A DNA stretch of 64,000 nucleotides. It comes from Oceanitalea sp047302425 (lineage in GTDB: Bacteria; Actinomycetota; Actinomycetes; Actinomycetales; Actinomycetaceae). Shown one piece after another: positions 8,152 through 17,083 of the stretch (its first letter is position 1; each line of letters begins with the position of its first letter). Location of the stretch: positions 1,736,001 through 1,800,000 of the forward strand of contig NZ_CP154855.1 of the NCBI RefSeq assembly GCF_047302425.1, written 5' to 3'. Under the pieces are notes generated by a model. That model saw only the letters and a list, made by a program, of their open reading frames with translations. It had not been told where the DNA came from and made no database searches. The position numbers and the translations under genes are program-made.

Positions 8152-9440
8152 GAGTCCTCGGCATGATCTCCGGCACCTCGCACGACGGCATCGACGTGGC
8201 GGTGGTCGACTACGCCGTGGACGACGACGACGCGACGGCGCTGGCCGGCACCGTGCACCACACGGGGAGCTCGCCCTACGACCCGGCGCTGCGCGCCCGG
8301 CTGCTCGCGGCGCTGCCGCCGGCACGGACGACGCTCGCGGAGGTGTGCGAGCTCGACACGCTCATCGGGCAGGCGTTCGCCTCCGCTGCTGTCGCGGCGA
8401 TCGAGGCGGCCGGCCCCGTCGACCTCATCTGCTCCCACGGGCAGACCGTCTACCACTGGGTGGAGGACGGGCGGGCGCTCGGGACGCTGCAGCTCGGGCA
8501 GCCGGCGTGGATCGCCGAGGCCACCGGCGTGCCGGTGGTCGCGGACGTGCGCGCCCGCGATGTCGCCGCCGGCGGGCACGGCGCCCCGCTCGTGTCCTTC
8601 CTCGACGCGCTCGTGGTGGGCGACGGCGCGGGCACCGCGGCGCTGCTCAACCTGGGCGGGATCGCCAACATCACCGTCGTCGGCCCGGACGGGGTGCTCG
8701 CCTACGACACCGGACCCGCCAACGCATTGCTCGACGTCGTCGTCCACGAGCGTGACGCCCACCCCGCCGGCTACGACGACGGCGGCGCGATCGCCGCGAC
8801 CGGCACCGTGGACCCGGACCTGCTCGCGCTCATGCTGCGCGAGGAGTACTACGCCGCGCCCGCGCCGAAGAGCACCGGCAAGGAGCTCTTCCACGCCGCC
8901 TACCTGCGTTCGGCACTGGCGGAGCACGGGCGGGAGCTGAGCACGCCGGACCTGCTCGCCACCCTCACCGCGCTGACCGCGCGGACCGTGGCGGACCAAC
9001 TGCGCGTCCACGGCGTCACCCGCCTGTACGCCTCGGGCGGCGGTGCGGCGAACCCGACGATGCTGCGGATGCTCGCCGAGGAGGTGCCGGGCACCGAGGT
9101 GCTCACCACGGACGCGCTCGGCGTGCCCGCGGACGCGAAGGAGGCCATCGCCTTCGCCCTGTTCGGCTGGTGCACCGTCCACGGCCTGCCCGCGACGGTC
9201 GCCTCCGCGACCGGGGCCCGCGGCCCGCGGATCCTCGGCGCCCTCACCCCCGGCGCCGCCCCGCTGCGGCTCCCTCAGCCGGCGACGACGGCGCCGCGCA
9301 CCCTCAGGCTCCGCCCGGCGGCACCCGTCGCCACCACCCCCATCGCCGAGAGCTGGATTGCGAACACTGACGGCGGGCGTGATCCAGCTGTCGGCGCGGG
9401 TGGGAGAGGTGCCGGGGCGGGAGGTGACCGTGACCGCTGA
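8148..9440 (+). CDS. anmK: Anhydro-N-acetylmuramic acid kinase
   Basis: A 430-residue kinase that opens and phosphorylates 1,6-anhydro-MurNAc to MurNAc-6-phosphate in peptidoglycan recycling. The N-terminal GMISGTSHDGID is the ASKHA phosphate-1 motif (the usual form is SGTSLDG; here His replaces Leu). SHGQTVYH, GHGAPLV and LNLGGIANIT are further family signatures. The ATG at 8148 overlaps the upstream stop. The protein is about 40-50 residues longer than typical AnmK because of a Pro/Ala/Gly-rich C-terminal tail after about residue 380. Its placement inside a peptide-transporter operon indicates that the transporter imports anhydromuramic-acid-containing fragments. Confidence 0.9.
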   Translation: MRVLGMISGTSHDGIDVAVVDYAVDDDDATALAGTVHHTGSSPYDPALRARLLAALPPARTTLAEVCELDTLIGQAFASAAVAAIEAAGPVDLICSHGQTVYHWVEDGRALGTLQLGQPAWIAEATGVPVVADVRARDVAAGGHGAPLVSFLDALVVGDGAGTAALLNLGGIANITVVGPDGVLAYDTGPANALLDVVVHERDAHPAGYDDGGAIAATGTVDPDLLALMLREEYYAAPAPKSTGKELFHAAYLRSALAEHGRELSTPDLLATLTALTARTVADQLRVHGVTRLYASGGGAANPTMLRMLAEEVPGTEVLTTDALGVPADAKEAIAFALFGWCTVHGLPATVASATGARGPRILGALTPGAAPLRLPQPATTAPRTLRLRPAAPVATTPIAESWIANTDGGRDPAVGAGGRGAGAGGDRDR

Positions 9441-10401
9441 CGTGCTCCTCGACGTCCGCGACCTGCGGGTGAGCGCCCGCGGCAAGGACGACGTCGAGAT
9501 CGTCCACGGTGTCGACCTCCAGCTGCGGCGGGGGGAGATCGTCGGCGTCGTGGGGGAGAGCGGCTCGGGCAAGTCGCTCACCATGCTGGCGCTCATGCGG
9601 CTGCTCTCCCGGCCGCTGGAGATCAGTGGCGGCAGCGTGACCTTCCAGGGCCGCGACCTCGCCGGCCTGCGCGAGGAGGAGATCCGCGACCTGCGCGGGC
9701 GCGAGATCGCCATGGTCTACCAGGACCCGATGACCTCCCTCAACCCGCTCATGCGGGTGGGGGACCAGGTGGTCGAGGCGCTCCGCGCGCACGGCGTCCC
9801 CAAGGCCGAGGCGCGCGAGCGGTGCCTCGAGCTCTTCGCCCGCGTCGGCATCCCCGACCCGGAGCGCACGGTGCGCGCCTACCCGCACGAGTTCTCCGGC
9901 GGGATGCGCCAGCGGGTCATCATCGCCATGGCGCTCGCGCTGCGGCCCACCCTGCTCATCGCCGACGAGCCGACGACGGCGCTGGACGTCACCATCCAGC
10001 AGCAGATCCTCGCGCTCGTCGCCGAGCTCCAGGCGGAGCTCGGGATGATGACGATCTGGGTGACCCACGACCTCGGGGTTGTCGCGCGGCTCGTCCAGCG
10101 CGTCGTCGTCATGTACGCGGGTCGGGTGGTGGAGGACGCGCCGGTGGAGCGGCTGTTCGCCGCCCCGCAGCACCCCTACACCGAGCGGCTCCTCGCCTCC
10201 CTGCCCAACCCGGTCGACGACGAGCGGCCCGCGCTCGCGCAGATCCCCGGCCGGCCGGCGCTGCCCACCGATGAGATCGAGGGCTGCCCGTTCCGGCCCC
10301 GCTGCCCGCAGGCGCGCGATGTCTGCCTCGAGGAGCCGCCGCTCATCCGGCGCGGCGAGAGCCTCACCCGGTGCTGGGTGCCCCCGGAGGAGTGGACCTG
10401 A
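9430..10401 (+). CDS. ABC transporter ATP-binding protein, OppD/DppD type
   Basis: A 323-residue ATPase. GTG 9430 is preferred because GGGAGG sits 6 bases upstream; GTG 9424 is possible. Walker A is GESGSGKS, the signature FSGGMRQRV, Walker B LLIADEPTTALD, and the switch His lies in WVTHDLGVV. The C-terminal region has the oligopeptide-specific PGRPALP, then C-P-F-R-P-R-C-P and a later Cys-containing stretch of the kind that binds a 4Fe-4S cluster in some Dpp systems. It overlaps the end of anmK by 11 bases and the next gene by one base. Confidence 0.92.
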   Translation: MTADVLLDVRDLRVSARGKDDVEIVHGVDLQLRRGEIVGVVGESGSGKSLTMLALMRLLSRPLEISGGSVTFQGRDLAGLREEEIRDLRGREIAMVYQDPMTSLNPLMRVGDQVVEALRAHGVPKAEARERCLELFARVGIPDPERTVRAYPHEFSGGMRQRVIIAMALALRPTLLIADEPTTALDVTIQQQILALVAELQAELGMMTIWVTHDLGVVARLVQRVVVMYAGRVVEDAPVERLFAAPQHPYTERLLASLPNPVDDERPALAQIPGRPALPTDEIEGCPFRPRCPQARDVCLEEPPLIRRGESLTRCWVPPEEWT

Positions 10402-11408
10402 TGCTCGAAGCGGTCGACCTCGTCAAGCACTACCCGGTCCGCGGCTCCCGCGACCCGGACGCCGTTGTGCACGCGCTCGACGGCGTCTCCCTCACTCTGC
10501 GACCGGGGCGCACGCTGGGGATCGTCGGCGAGTCCGGGTGCGGGAAGTCGACGCTCGCCAAGGTGCTCGTCCGCCTCGAGGACCCGACGTCCGGGCAGGT
10601 GCGGCTCGACGGCACCGACCTCACCGCGCTGCGCGGCAAGGCGCTCCGGGAGCAGCGGCGGCGGGTCCAGATGGTCTTCCAGGACCCGAACGCCTCGCTC
10701 AACCCGCGGCGCACGGTGGGGCAGACGCTCACCGAGGTGCTCGAGGTGCACCGCATCGGCACGCCGCGCAACCGGCGGCAGCGGGTGCGGGAGCTGCTCG
10801 ACATGGTGGGGCTGAGCGACGTCTTCGCCGAGCGGTACCCGCACCAGATGTCCGGCGGGCAGCGGCAGCGGGTGGGGATCGCGCGGGCGCTCGCGGTGGA
10901 GCCGCAGATCGTACTGCTCGACGAGCCGGTCTCCGCGCTCGACGTGTCCGTGCGGGCGGAGGTGATGAACCTCCTCGTGCGGCTGCGCGACGAGCTCGAC
11001 CTGTCCTACGTGTTCATCAGCCACGACGTCGCGATGGTGCGGCAGATCAGCGACGACGTCGGCGTCATGTACCTCGGCAAGGTGGTGGAGATCGGGCCGT
11101 GGAAGCCGGTGCTCGACGAGCCGCTGCACCCCTACACGCACGGCCTGCGCGGGGCGGTGCCGGTGCCCGACCCGAGCGTCGCGCAGCCGATCTCGGCGAC
11201 GGTGGTGGGGGAGGTACCCAACCCCGCCGACCCGCCGAGCGGCTGCACCTTCCACCCGCGGTGCCCGCTGCGTGAGGACGTCTGCGTGGCGCAGGTCCCG
11301 CCGCTGACCGACGCCGGGACGCCGCACCCGGTGGCGTGCCACGTCGCGCAGCGCGAGGGCGAGCGGATGCCGCTGCTGCTCAGCCGTGCACCGGGCGCGG
11401 TGAGATGA
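10401..11408 (+). CDS. ABC transporter ATP-binding protein, OppF/DppF type
   Basis: A 335-residue ATPase completing the transporter. The ATG at 10401 shares its A with the upstream TGA, and this start removes a non-conserved decapeptide. Motifs are GESGCGKSTLAK (Walker A), MSGGQRQRVGIARAL (signature), IVLLDEPVSALD (Walker B) and FISHDVAMV (switch). The C-terminus has GCTFHPRCP and a second Cys cluster typical of OppF/DppF. OppD and OppF form the heterodimer that powers the two permeases. Confidence 0.93.
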   Translation: MLEAVDLVKHYPVRGSRDPDAVVHALDGVSLTLRPGRTLGIVGESGCGKSTLAKVLVRLEDPTSGQVRLDGTDLTALRGKALREQRRRVQMVFQDPNASLNPRRTVGQTLTEVLEVHRIGTPRNRRQRVRELLDMVGLSDVFAERYPHQMSGGQRQRVGIARALAVEPQIVLLDEPVSALDVSVRAEVMNLLVRLRDELDLSYVFISHDVAMVRQISDDVGVMYLGKVVEIGPWKPVLDEPLHPYTHGLRGAVPVPDPSVAQPISATVVGEVPNPADPPSGCTFHPRCPLREDVCVAQVPPLTDAGTPHPVACHVAQREGERMPLLLSRAPGAVR

Positions 11409-11450
11409 CGGCGCCGCCGGCCGGCGGGCGTCTTGACCAAGGGGGAAGCG

Positions 11451-13022
11451 ATGGAGTTGACAAGAAGAACGACGGCACGGGCGGCGGCGCTGCTCGCCGT
11501 GCCGGCACTGGCGCTGACGGCAGGAATGCCCGCCGTGGCTGAGACCGAGGCGCCGCCCGAGGGGCAGGTGGTGCTCGCCCTCTCCGCCGAGCCGAGGGAC
11601 CAGGACGAGCAGTCCGCGACGTTCACCTCGCCGCACGGCCACGCCACGCTGCGGGTGACGGCCGACGGGCGGGCGGCGGGGCAGGTGCGCTTCAACGGCG
11701 AGGTGGTGCCGGGGGTGGCGGCCGCGCTGGGTCGCGGGAGGGACGCCGTCGTCGACGTCTCAGAGCTCGTCGACGCAGGGGAGAACACGGTGGAGGTGCG
11801 GCTCGTGCGCGGGGACGCGTACGTCAGCGTCGACTTCCCCGAGCTCGTCGACGTCGACCCGGCCGACGTGGGGGTGGACCCGGCGGTGCTCGCGCGGATC
11901 GACGCGGCGGTGGAGAGCCGGCTCGGGGTGGAGGCGGATGACCGGTACACCGGCGCCGTCGCGCTCGTGGCGCACCGCGGGCAAGTGGTCTACGAGAAGG
12001 CCTTCGGGGACGCGCAGACGCACGACGGCGCTGACCTGCTGGCCGAGCCGCGGCCCGCGACAGTGGACACGATCTTCGACATGGCCTCGATCACCAAGGT
12101 CGAGGCGACGACGGCGGCGGTCATGCGGCTCGTCGACGAGGGCCGGCTCGACCTCGACTCGCGGCTCGACGAGCACCTGCCCGAGTTCGACGACGAGAAG
12201 GGCGCGATCACCGTCCGGCAGCTCATCACCCACCGGTCGGGGCTGTGGGAGTGGCAACCGACGTACCTGCACGGGCGCAACCAGGAGGAGGTGCTGGAGT
12301 TCCTCACCGAGCTGGACCTGCGCTACGAGACCGGCACGCAGCGGCGGTACTCGGACATCGGGTTCATGCTGCTCGGCGTGATCGTCGAGCGGGTGAGCGG
12401 GCAGCCGCTGGACGAGTACGTGCGCGAGCACGTCCACGAGCCGCTCGGGATGACCGACACGACGTACCTGCCCGACCCGGCGCTGCGCGACCGCATCGCC
12501 GCGACCTCGCTGGGCAACTCCTACGAGCACACCATGATCGAGACAGGGAACCCGTACCCGATCGTCGGCGACCTCTCGCCGGAGGAGTTCACGGACTGGC
12601 GTGACTACACGCTGGTGGGGGAGGTCAACGACGGGAACGCCTGGTACGGCTGGGAGGGCGTGGCCGGGCACGCGGGCCTCTTCTCGACGGCGCGGGACCT
12701 CGCGATCTACGGCCAGACGCTAGTCAACGGCGGCGGCTACGCCGACGCGCAGCTCGCCTCGGCGGACACCGTGGCGCAGTTCCTCGAGCCGCAGGACGAC
12801 GCCGGGCAGGTGCTCGGGTTCTGGTCGAACCGGCTCTCCTTCGCCGACGTGCCCGGCGGGTTCGGGCACAACGGGTTCACCGGGACGGAGTTCCTCTTCG
12901 ACCCGGAGCGGGAGCTCGTGGTCGTACTGCTGACGAACCGGCTGCACCCTGACCGAGGGCCCGCAAGCATCACGGCGGTGTGGCAGGAGGTGGTCCGGGC
13001 GGCACTGGAGGTGGCGGGCTGA
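11451..13022 (+). CDS. Exported beta-lactamase-fold serine hydrolase (AmiE/esterase-like)
   Basis: A 523-residue secreted protein with a signal peptide (Arg-Arg start, hydrophobic core, AVA about residue 30). AGGGGGAAG just upstream supports the ATG at 11451. Residues about 40-135 form a separate beta-rich region; the class C beta-lactamase/PBP4* fold follows with the nucleophile pair S213-x-x-K216 (MASITK), Y300-S-D302 as the second motif and H473-N-G in place of KTG. Family members include esterases, D-peptidases and the B. subtilis MurNAc-L-Ala amidase AmiE, which is encoded beside murQ/nagZ genes. Being last in an operon with anmK and a peptide transporter, this one may trim peptide from muropeptides outside the cell before uptake; that is inference. 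Confidence 0.82.
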   Translation: MELTRRTTARAAALLAVPALALTAGMPAVAETEAPPEGQVVLALSAEPRDQDEQSATFTSPHGHATLRVTADGRAAGQVRFNGEVVPGVAAALGRGRDAVVDVSELVDAGENTVEVRLVRGDAYVSVDFPELVDVDPADVGVDPAVLARIDAAVESRLGVEADDRYTGAVALVAHRGQVVYEKAFGDAQTHDGADLLAEPRPATVDTIFDMASITKVEATTAAVMRLVDEGRLDLDSRLDEHLPEFDDEKGAITVRQLITHRSGLWEWQPTYLHGRNQEEVLEFLTELDLRYETGTQRRYSDIGFMLLGVIVERVSGQPLDEYVREHVHEPLGMTDTTYLPDPALRDRIAATSLGNSYEHTMIETGNPYPIVGDLSPEEFTDWRDYTLVGEVNDGNAWYGWEGVAGHAGLFSTARDLAIYGQTLVNGGGYADAQLASADTVAQFLEPQDDAGQVLGFWSNRLSFADVPGGFGHNGFTGTEFLFDPERELVVVLLTNRLHPDRGPASITAVWQEVVRAALEVAG

Positions 13023-13174
13023 GGTGATCCGCTCGATGGTGTCGAGGCGTGGCTCTCACGGCGCGGCGGCGGCGCGCGCGTCGAGCCGCGGACGGGCGAC
13101 GTTCTGCGCAAGCACCTGCGCCGGTATGCGGAGGGCGCGCCCTGAACCGGCGGTGAGCTCGCCGCGCTGGCTCC

Positions 13175-13534
13175 TCAGTTCTCGGCGAGGAACGCGGCCA
13201 CGCGGTCCTTCGGACGCCCGATGATGGCGCGGTCGCCGCGCACGAGGACCGGACGCTGCATGAGCCGCGGGTGCTCGACGAGCAGGTCGGCGACCTGTTC
13301 CGCCGTCGTGTAGTCCTCCGCGGACAGGCCCTGCTCGGTGAAGAAGGCGTCCTTGCGCACGAGGTCGGCGGGCGGGTCCTCGAGCTTGGTGATGAGGTCG
13401 AGCAGTTGCCCCCGGTCCAGCGGCGTCCTGAGGTACTGGACGATCTCGACGTCGGAGCCCGCGGCGGTGACGGCGTCGACGGCGTGGCGTGAGGTGGAGC
13501 AGCGGGTGTTGTGAAGAACGGTGAGCTCGGCCAT
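13175..13534 (-). CDS. ArsC/Spx/YffB-family thioredoxin-fold protein (arsenate-reductase-like)
   Basis: A 119-residue protein with the N-terminal strand ELTVLHNTRCSTSRHAV, in which Cys precedes S-T-S-R as in ArsC/YffB proteins, and the C-terminal block LMQRPVLVRGDRAIIGRP that is diagnostic of the family. Such proteins use glutathione or other thiols; actinobacteria have mycothiol, so true arsenate reduction is uncertain. It stands alone, convergent with the upstream hydrolase, and there are no ars genes near it. Confidence 0.82.
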   Translation of the reverse strand: MAELTVLHNTRCSTSRHAVDAVTAAGSDVEIVQYLRTPLDRGQLLDLITKLEDPPADLVRKDAFFTEQGLSAEDYTTAEQVADLLVEHPRLMQRPVLVRGDRAIIGRPKDRVAAFLAEN

Positions 13535-13650
13535 GGGACCCAGCCTACGGAGCGGGGGAGCGGCGACGTGGCCGCTCCGGCGCCGTCTCGGAATGTCGGT
13601 GTCCCGAGAGCCTTGTGCGGGTACCCGTGCGGCCATATCGTCTGTCGGTA

Positions 13651-13667
13651 TTATCGGCATTCGATAA
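13651..13667. promoter_or_regulatory. Palindromic operator candidate upstream of the DUF2975-like gene
   Basis: TTATCG-GCATT-CGATAA is a perfect 6-bp inverted repeat with a 5-base spacer, 13 bases before the start at 13680, in unusually AT-rich sequence for this genome. A further half-like ATATCG lies at 13635-13640. The position over the translation or transcription start is right for a repressor site. Confidence 0.5.
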
Positions 13668-13679
13668 AAGGGGCCGGCC

Positions 13680-14369
13680 ATGAGTCGACTGCTCGAGCTG
13701 GTGCTCAAGGTGTGGTCAGGTGTCCTGGTGGCGAGTGCCCTGCTGTGGGTCCTGCCGAGCGGCGTAAAGCACTGGATCGCCGAGCTGTCCGGCGGGTTCC
13801 TGCGCTCGCAGTTCGGGCCGACCGACGGCCTGTACAGCGGCCTACGGATGGGGGCCTACTTCACCGACGGCACCGTCGACCGTCTCCTCGACGCCATGCC
13901 GCAGGACATGATGCTCGCGGCGCACGAAGCCAACGGCCTCGGCATCCGCAACCAGGGTGACGTGAACATCGGGTGGTCGCTGCAGTTCTTCTCCTCCGGG
14001 TGGCAGTACGTCGCGCACGCCGCGCTCCACGTCGTCCCGCTCGTTGTCATGGCCGTCCTGTGGTGGTGGCTCGCGACCGCCGTCGCCCAGAGCCGCCACC
14101 GGGAGGTGTTCACCCTCGCCAGCGCCCGCAGGCTCACGATCTCCGGCGGGGTCATCGCGCTCGGCGCGCCGGTGCTCGCCATCGCCACGTGGCTCCTGCA
14201 CCGGTGGGTCCTCGAGACCTCGCAGTTCGCCGCGCGCGCGGAGATCCCCGCCTTCGGCATCGCCGCCGTCCCGTGGGGCGCCGTCGCCGCCGGGCTGGCA
14301 CTGGTGGTGCTCGGCACGGTGTGGCACAAGGGCGCGGTCAAGGAGCGTGAGCTGGCGGGCCTCGTGTGA
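13680..14369 (+). CDS. DUF2975-like integral membrane protein
   Basis: A 229-residue protein with four hydrophobic segments (about 5-25, 110-130, 150-170, 195-215). The stretch EVFTLASARRLTISGGVIALG resembles the DUF2975 pattern of a loop F-T-x-x-N-A-R-R-L-R followed by a helix, and the C-terminal VLGTVWHKGAVKERELAGLV matches the usual V-F-R-x-G-x-x-L-x-E-E-x-x-L-x-V ending. DUF2975 proteins are often paired with a small Cro/C1-type regulator; none is visible here. AAAAGGGG at 13667-13674 supports the ATG. Function is unknown. Confidence 0.65.
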   Translation: MSRLLELVLKVWSGVLVASALLWVLPSGVKHWIAELSGGFLRSQFGPTDGLYSGLRMGAYFTDGTVDRLLDAMPQDMMLAAHEANGLGIRNQGDVNIGWSLQFFSSGWQYVAHAALHVVPLVVMAVLWWWLATAVAQSRHREVFTLASARRLTISGGVIALGAPVLAIATWLLHRWVLETSQFAARAEIPAFGIAAVPWGAVAAGLALVVLGTVWHKGAVKERELAGLV

Positions 14370-14434
14370 GCCCGGCCGACCGCGACGGCGGACCGCTCCC
14401 CGGTCCTTGAGGGTGGCGGGTGCGGACGGTCTCC

Positions 14435-15448
14435 TCAGGCCATCTCGGCCGGCGCGAGCCTCACACGGATCGGGCCGACGGCGGTGCGCGCGTCGACCGG
14501 CACGCCCTTCTGCGTGATGAGAACCAAACCCTCGTCCGCCAGCATGCCGGCCACCGCCCGGGCGACAGGCGTCAGCTCCCGACGATGTTCGGGGTCCACC
14601 GCGCCGGCCGCGTCGGACGGACACAGGGTCTTGCCGCTCCCGCGCTCCTCGGCGATCCGGAGCAACTGGCCACGCAGCCGGTCCTGCAGCTCGCGGCTGG
14701 CGCCGAACGTTGCGACGGCATCGTCAAGATGTGAGAGGAAGCGGGCAAATCCGCGAGCGGACCGGCCCTGCCGCCGGGAGGAGGTAATGACCCTTGTGCG
14801 GTCGGTGCTGGTCCACGGCAGGCCTGCGCCCTCCCGGACGGCGTGCACGAGGTGGACGTCCTCGCCCTCGTCGAGGTCGGGAAAGCCGCCGGCGTCGTCA
14901 TAGGCCGACAGGCGCAGGCCGAGGTTGGCGGCGCGAATACCCAGGTGCCCCTCAGTCAGGTGGTGCGGGACGCGCAACAATGCGGCGGACGGGGAACCGT
15001 CCTCGCGTGGCTCGACCGTGCCGAGCAGGAGGTCCACGCCGCGGTCAGCGAGGATGCGCTGCTCGGCAAGCCAGGTGGGCGGCACCTGGGAGTCGGCATC
15101 GGTGCTCGCGCACCAGAGGGTCGTCGGCGGCAGGCCGGCCAGCGCCTCGTGCGAGCGACCGGCGTCGACGCCGTCGGCACGTGCACCACCCAAAGAGTCG
15201 GCCTCACTGTCCACGGTGGCCCAGTGGACGTTCGGGTGCTCGCGAGCGACGCCCGCCACCTTCTCAGCGGTCCGGTCCGTGCACCGGTCGAGGACGACCG
15301 ACACGACGACGGGCAGGTCGACGCGGTCGGCCGCCGTCGCCACACTGTGCAGGCAGCCGATGATCTCGGCTTCCTCGTCCCGCGCAGGCACGACGACGAG
15401 CACTCCGGAGAGCGCGGGGCGATCGTCGGTCTCGTCACGGGGTCGCAC
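14435..15448 (-). CDS. Family 2 glycosyltransferase
   Basis: A 337-residue GT-A protein if GTG 15448 is the start, which places the conserved LSGVLVVVPARDEEAEIIGCL strand about 14 residues in. CASTDADSQVPP supplies the D-x-D metal/nucleotide-sugar motif and the acidic DLDEGEDVHLVHAVRE region matches the ED motif that follows in GT2 enzymes. It would transfer a sugar from an activated donor to an unknown acceptor. No membrane segment is seen. It is a single gene facing a different functional set on each side, so the pathway cannot be deduced, and the start is uncertain. Confidence 0.8.
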   Translation of the reverse strand: MRPRDETDDRPALSGVLVVVPARDEEAEIIGCLHSVATAADRVDLPVVVSVVLDRCTDRTAEKVAGVAREHPNVHWATVDSEADSLGGARADGVDAGRSHEALAGLPPTTLWCASTDADSQVPPTWLAEQRILADRGVDLLLGTVEPREDGSPSAALLRVPHHLTEGHLGIRAANLGLRLSAYDDAGGFPDLDEGEDVHLVHAVREGAGLPWTSTDRTRVITSSRRQGRSARGFARFLSHLDDAVATFGASRELQDRLRGQLLRIAEERGSGKTLCPSDAAGAVDPEHRRELTPVARAVAGMLADEGLVLITQKGVPVDARTAVGPIRVRLAPAEMA

Positions 15449-15650
15449 GACGGCATCGTCACACGCACCCGTGGGTCGAGCACGAGGTGTCCCTCGGCCA
15501 GCGATCTGCGACGCCGCACACACGTGTCCGCAAGACCCGGTGCCGCCTGGCGGCCCTTTCGGAGCTCGCCCCTTGGGTGCCGCGAACTGCCAGGTTGTGC
15601 CGCTATCCGCTTCTTGTGAAGGGCCGGGGCGGGCATGGAGGATCGGTCCC

Positions 15651-16886
15651 GTGACCTCTCCACCCCTGGCCGACGCCGTCCTGCCGCTCATCCGTACTCG
15701 TGCCGACCTCCATCGGTGGAGCGCTGCGAACGCGCACGGTCGGCAGATGCACGACGCCCTCGACATCCTCGAAGAAGCCGTCGGGTCCGAGGATCCGGTG
15801 GGCGTGTACGCCGTCACGCACAAGGCGCTCGCGTCCGCGATCAAGGTGATCGCGCGCGCCGACGACTCCAGCGGCATCATCGGTGACGCCTGCCGCCGCC
15901 TGCTCGACCTCCACCCGAAGGCAGCGGCTGCCGCGCAGGTCCCGCCCCGCAAGCTCGTCGACTGGATGATCGCGTTCCAGTTCGACGGCGACGTCGACTA
16001 CTTCGAGCTCGACCCCGTCGCCTACGCCCCGGCGTTGGGGGAGGAGGGCTTGGCCATGTACCGGGCGAGGCTCGCGGAGATCGCGGACGCCCTCGGGCCG
16101 CTGCCGGCCGGAACAGAGCGGTGGGACGTGCCGAACCGGCACGAGCGGTGGGTCCTCGAGTGGAACGGACGCCGGCTCGCGGTGCTCGACCGCGACGTCG
16201 AGGCGATCATCCGTACGCACGCGAGGGACCAGAAGGTCGCCGCGTGGCTGCAGGACGCGGCAGAGGCGCTCGCGGAGATCGGCGCGTTCGATCTCGCAAT
16301 CGACTGGGCCCGGCAGGCGACGCGATTCAACCTCGGCCACCAGTCGCTCCGGGCCTCCGACTACTGGTGCGCGCTGCTTGCTGAGCACCGCCCGGGCGAG
16401 CTTCTCGCGGCGCGCGTCGAGGTGTTCCGGCGCTGGCCGACGTCGAGCACGGCGGCCGGCCTGTACCGGGATGCCGTGGAGGCGTGGCCGGAGTACCGCG
16501 AGGAGGTCATGAGTCGGCTTTCCGGCAGCCCGCGCGACGCCGTGGTCTTCGCGCTCGACCCCCTCAAGGAGGTCGAGCTCGCCTGGGAGCTCGCCCACTC
16601 GCTGACGCTCGAGGCCGATGACGTCTGGGAGCGGCTCGCCGAGGAGTACGCGAAGACCCACCCACTGGCCGTCTTGCCGGTTCTCAGGCGGCTAGTCGAG
16701 CGTGAGCTCACGCAAGCCGACGCTCAGCGCTACCGCGCCGCCGCGCGGCGGCTCGCAAGGATGCGGCGGCTCGCCGCCGGTAGCGACGAGGTGGCCGACG
16801 TCGAACGGTTCGTCGCCGAGCTGCGCGAGACTCACCGTCGCCGGCCGCGCCTCCAGCAGGAGTTCGACCGGGCCGGTCTGCCGTGA
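15651..16886 (+). CDS. Hypothetical alpha-helical repeat protein
   Basis: A 411-residue soluble protein beginning at GTG 15651 with GGAGGA about 9 bases upstream. It is almost entirely helical, with TPR-like helix pairs such as WLQDAAEALAEIGAFDLAIDW and a C-terminal stretch rich in Arg and Ala. I do not recognise a catalytic motif. Similar proteins in actinobacteria are annotated as domain-of-unknown-function proteins associated with SWIM-type zinc fingers, but I cannot verify the family here. It has no operon partner. Confidence 0.7.
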   Translation: MTSPPLADAVLPLIRTRADLHRWSAANAHGRQMHDALDILEEAVGSEDPVGVYAVTHKALASAIKVIARADDSSGIIGDACRRLLDLHPKAAAAAQVPPRKLVDWMIAFQFDGDVDYFELDPVAYAPALGEEGLAMYRARLAEIADALGPLPAGTERWDVPNRHERWVLEWNGRRLAVLDRDVEAIIRTHARDQKVAAWLQDAAEALAEIGAFDLAIDWARQATRFNLGHQSLRASDYWCALLAEHRPGELLAARVEVFRRWPTSSTAAGLYRDAVEAWPEYREEVMSRLSGSPRDAVVFALDPLKEVELAWELAHSLTLEADDVWERLAEEYAKTHPLAVLPVLRRLVERELTQADAQRYRAAARRLARMRRLAAGSDEVADVERFVAELRETHRRRPRLQQEFDRAGLP

Positions 16887-17083
16887 TGCCGACCCGCCCG
16901 AGGACGCGCTCGCTGAACCTTCAACAGGTGGGGCGCCCGCGCGAAAGGTCTTGAGGCGCACGCGGCGTCGATGTTGCTCAGGAACCGGTGGCCAAGGCTC
17001 CGGGTCGATGCGGAGCAGTAGTCGCGAGCAAATCGAGGCCAATGACGGCACTTGCGGCGAAGCGGATAGTTAACGACGGGCTC

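Noticed and set aside
13175..13534. Arsenic resistance locus
   Set aside because: Only an ArsC-like fold protein is present; no arsR, arsB or acr3 nearby, so only the fold is claimed.
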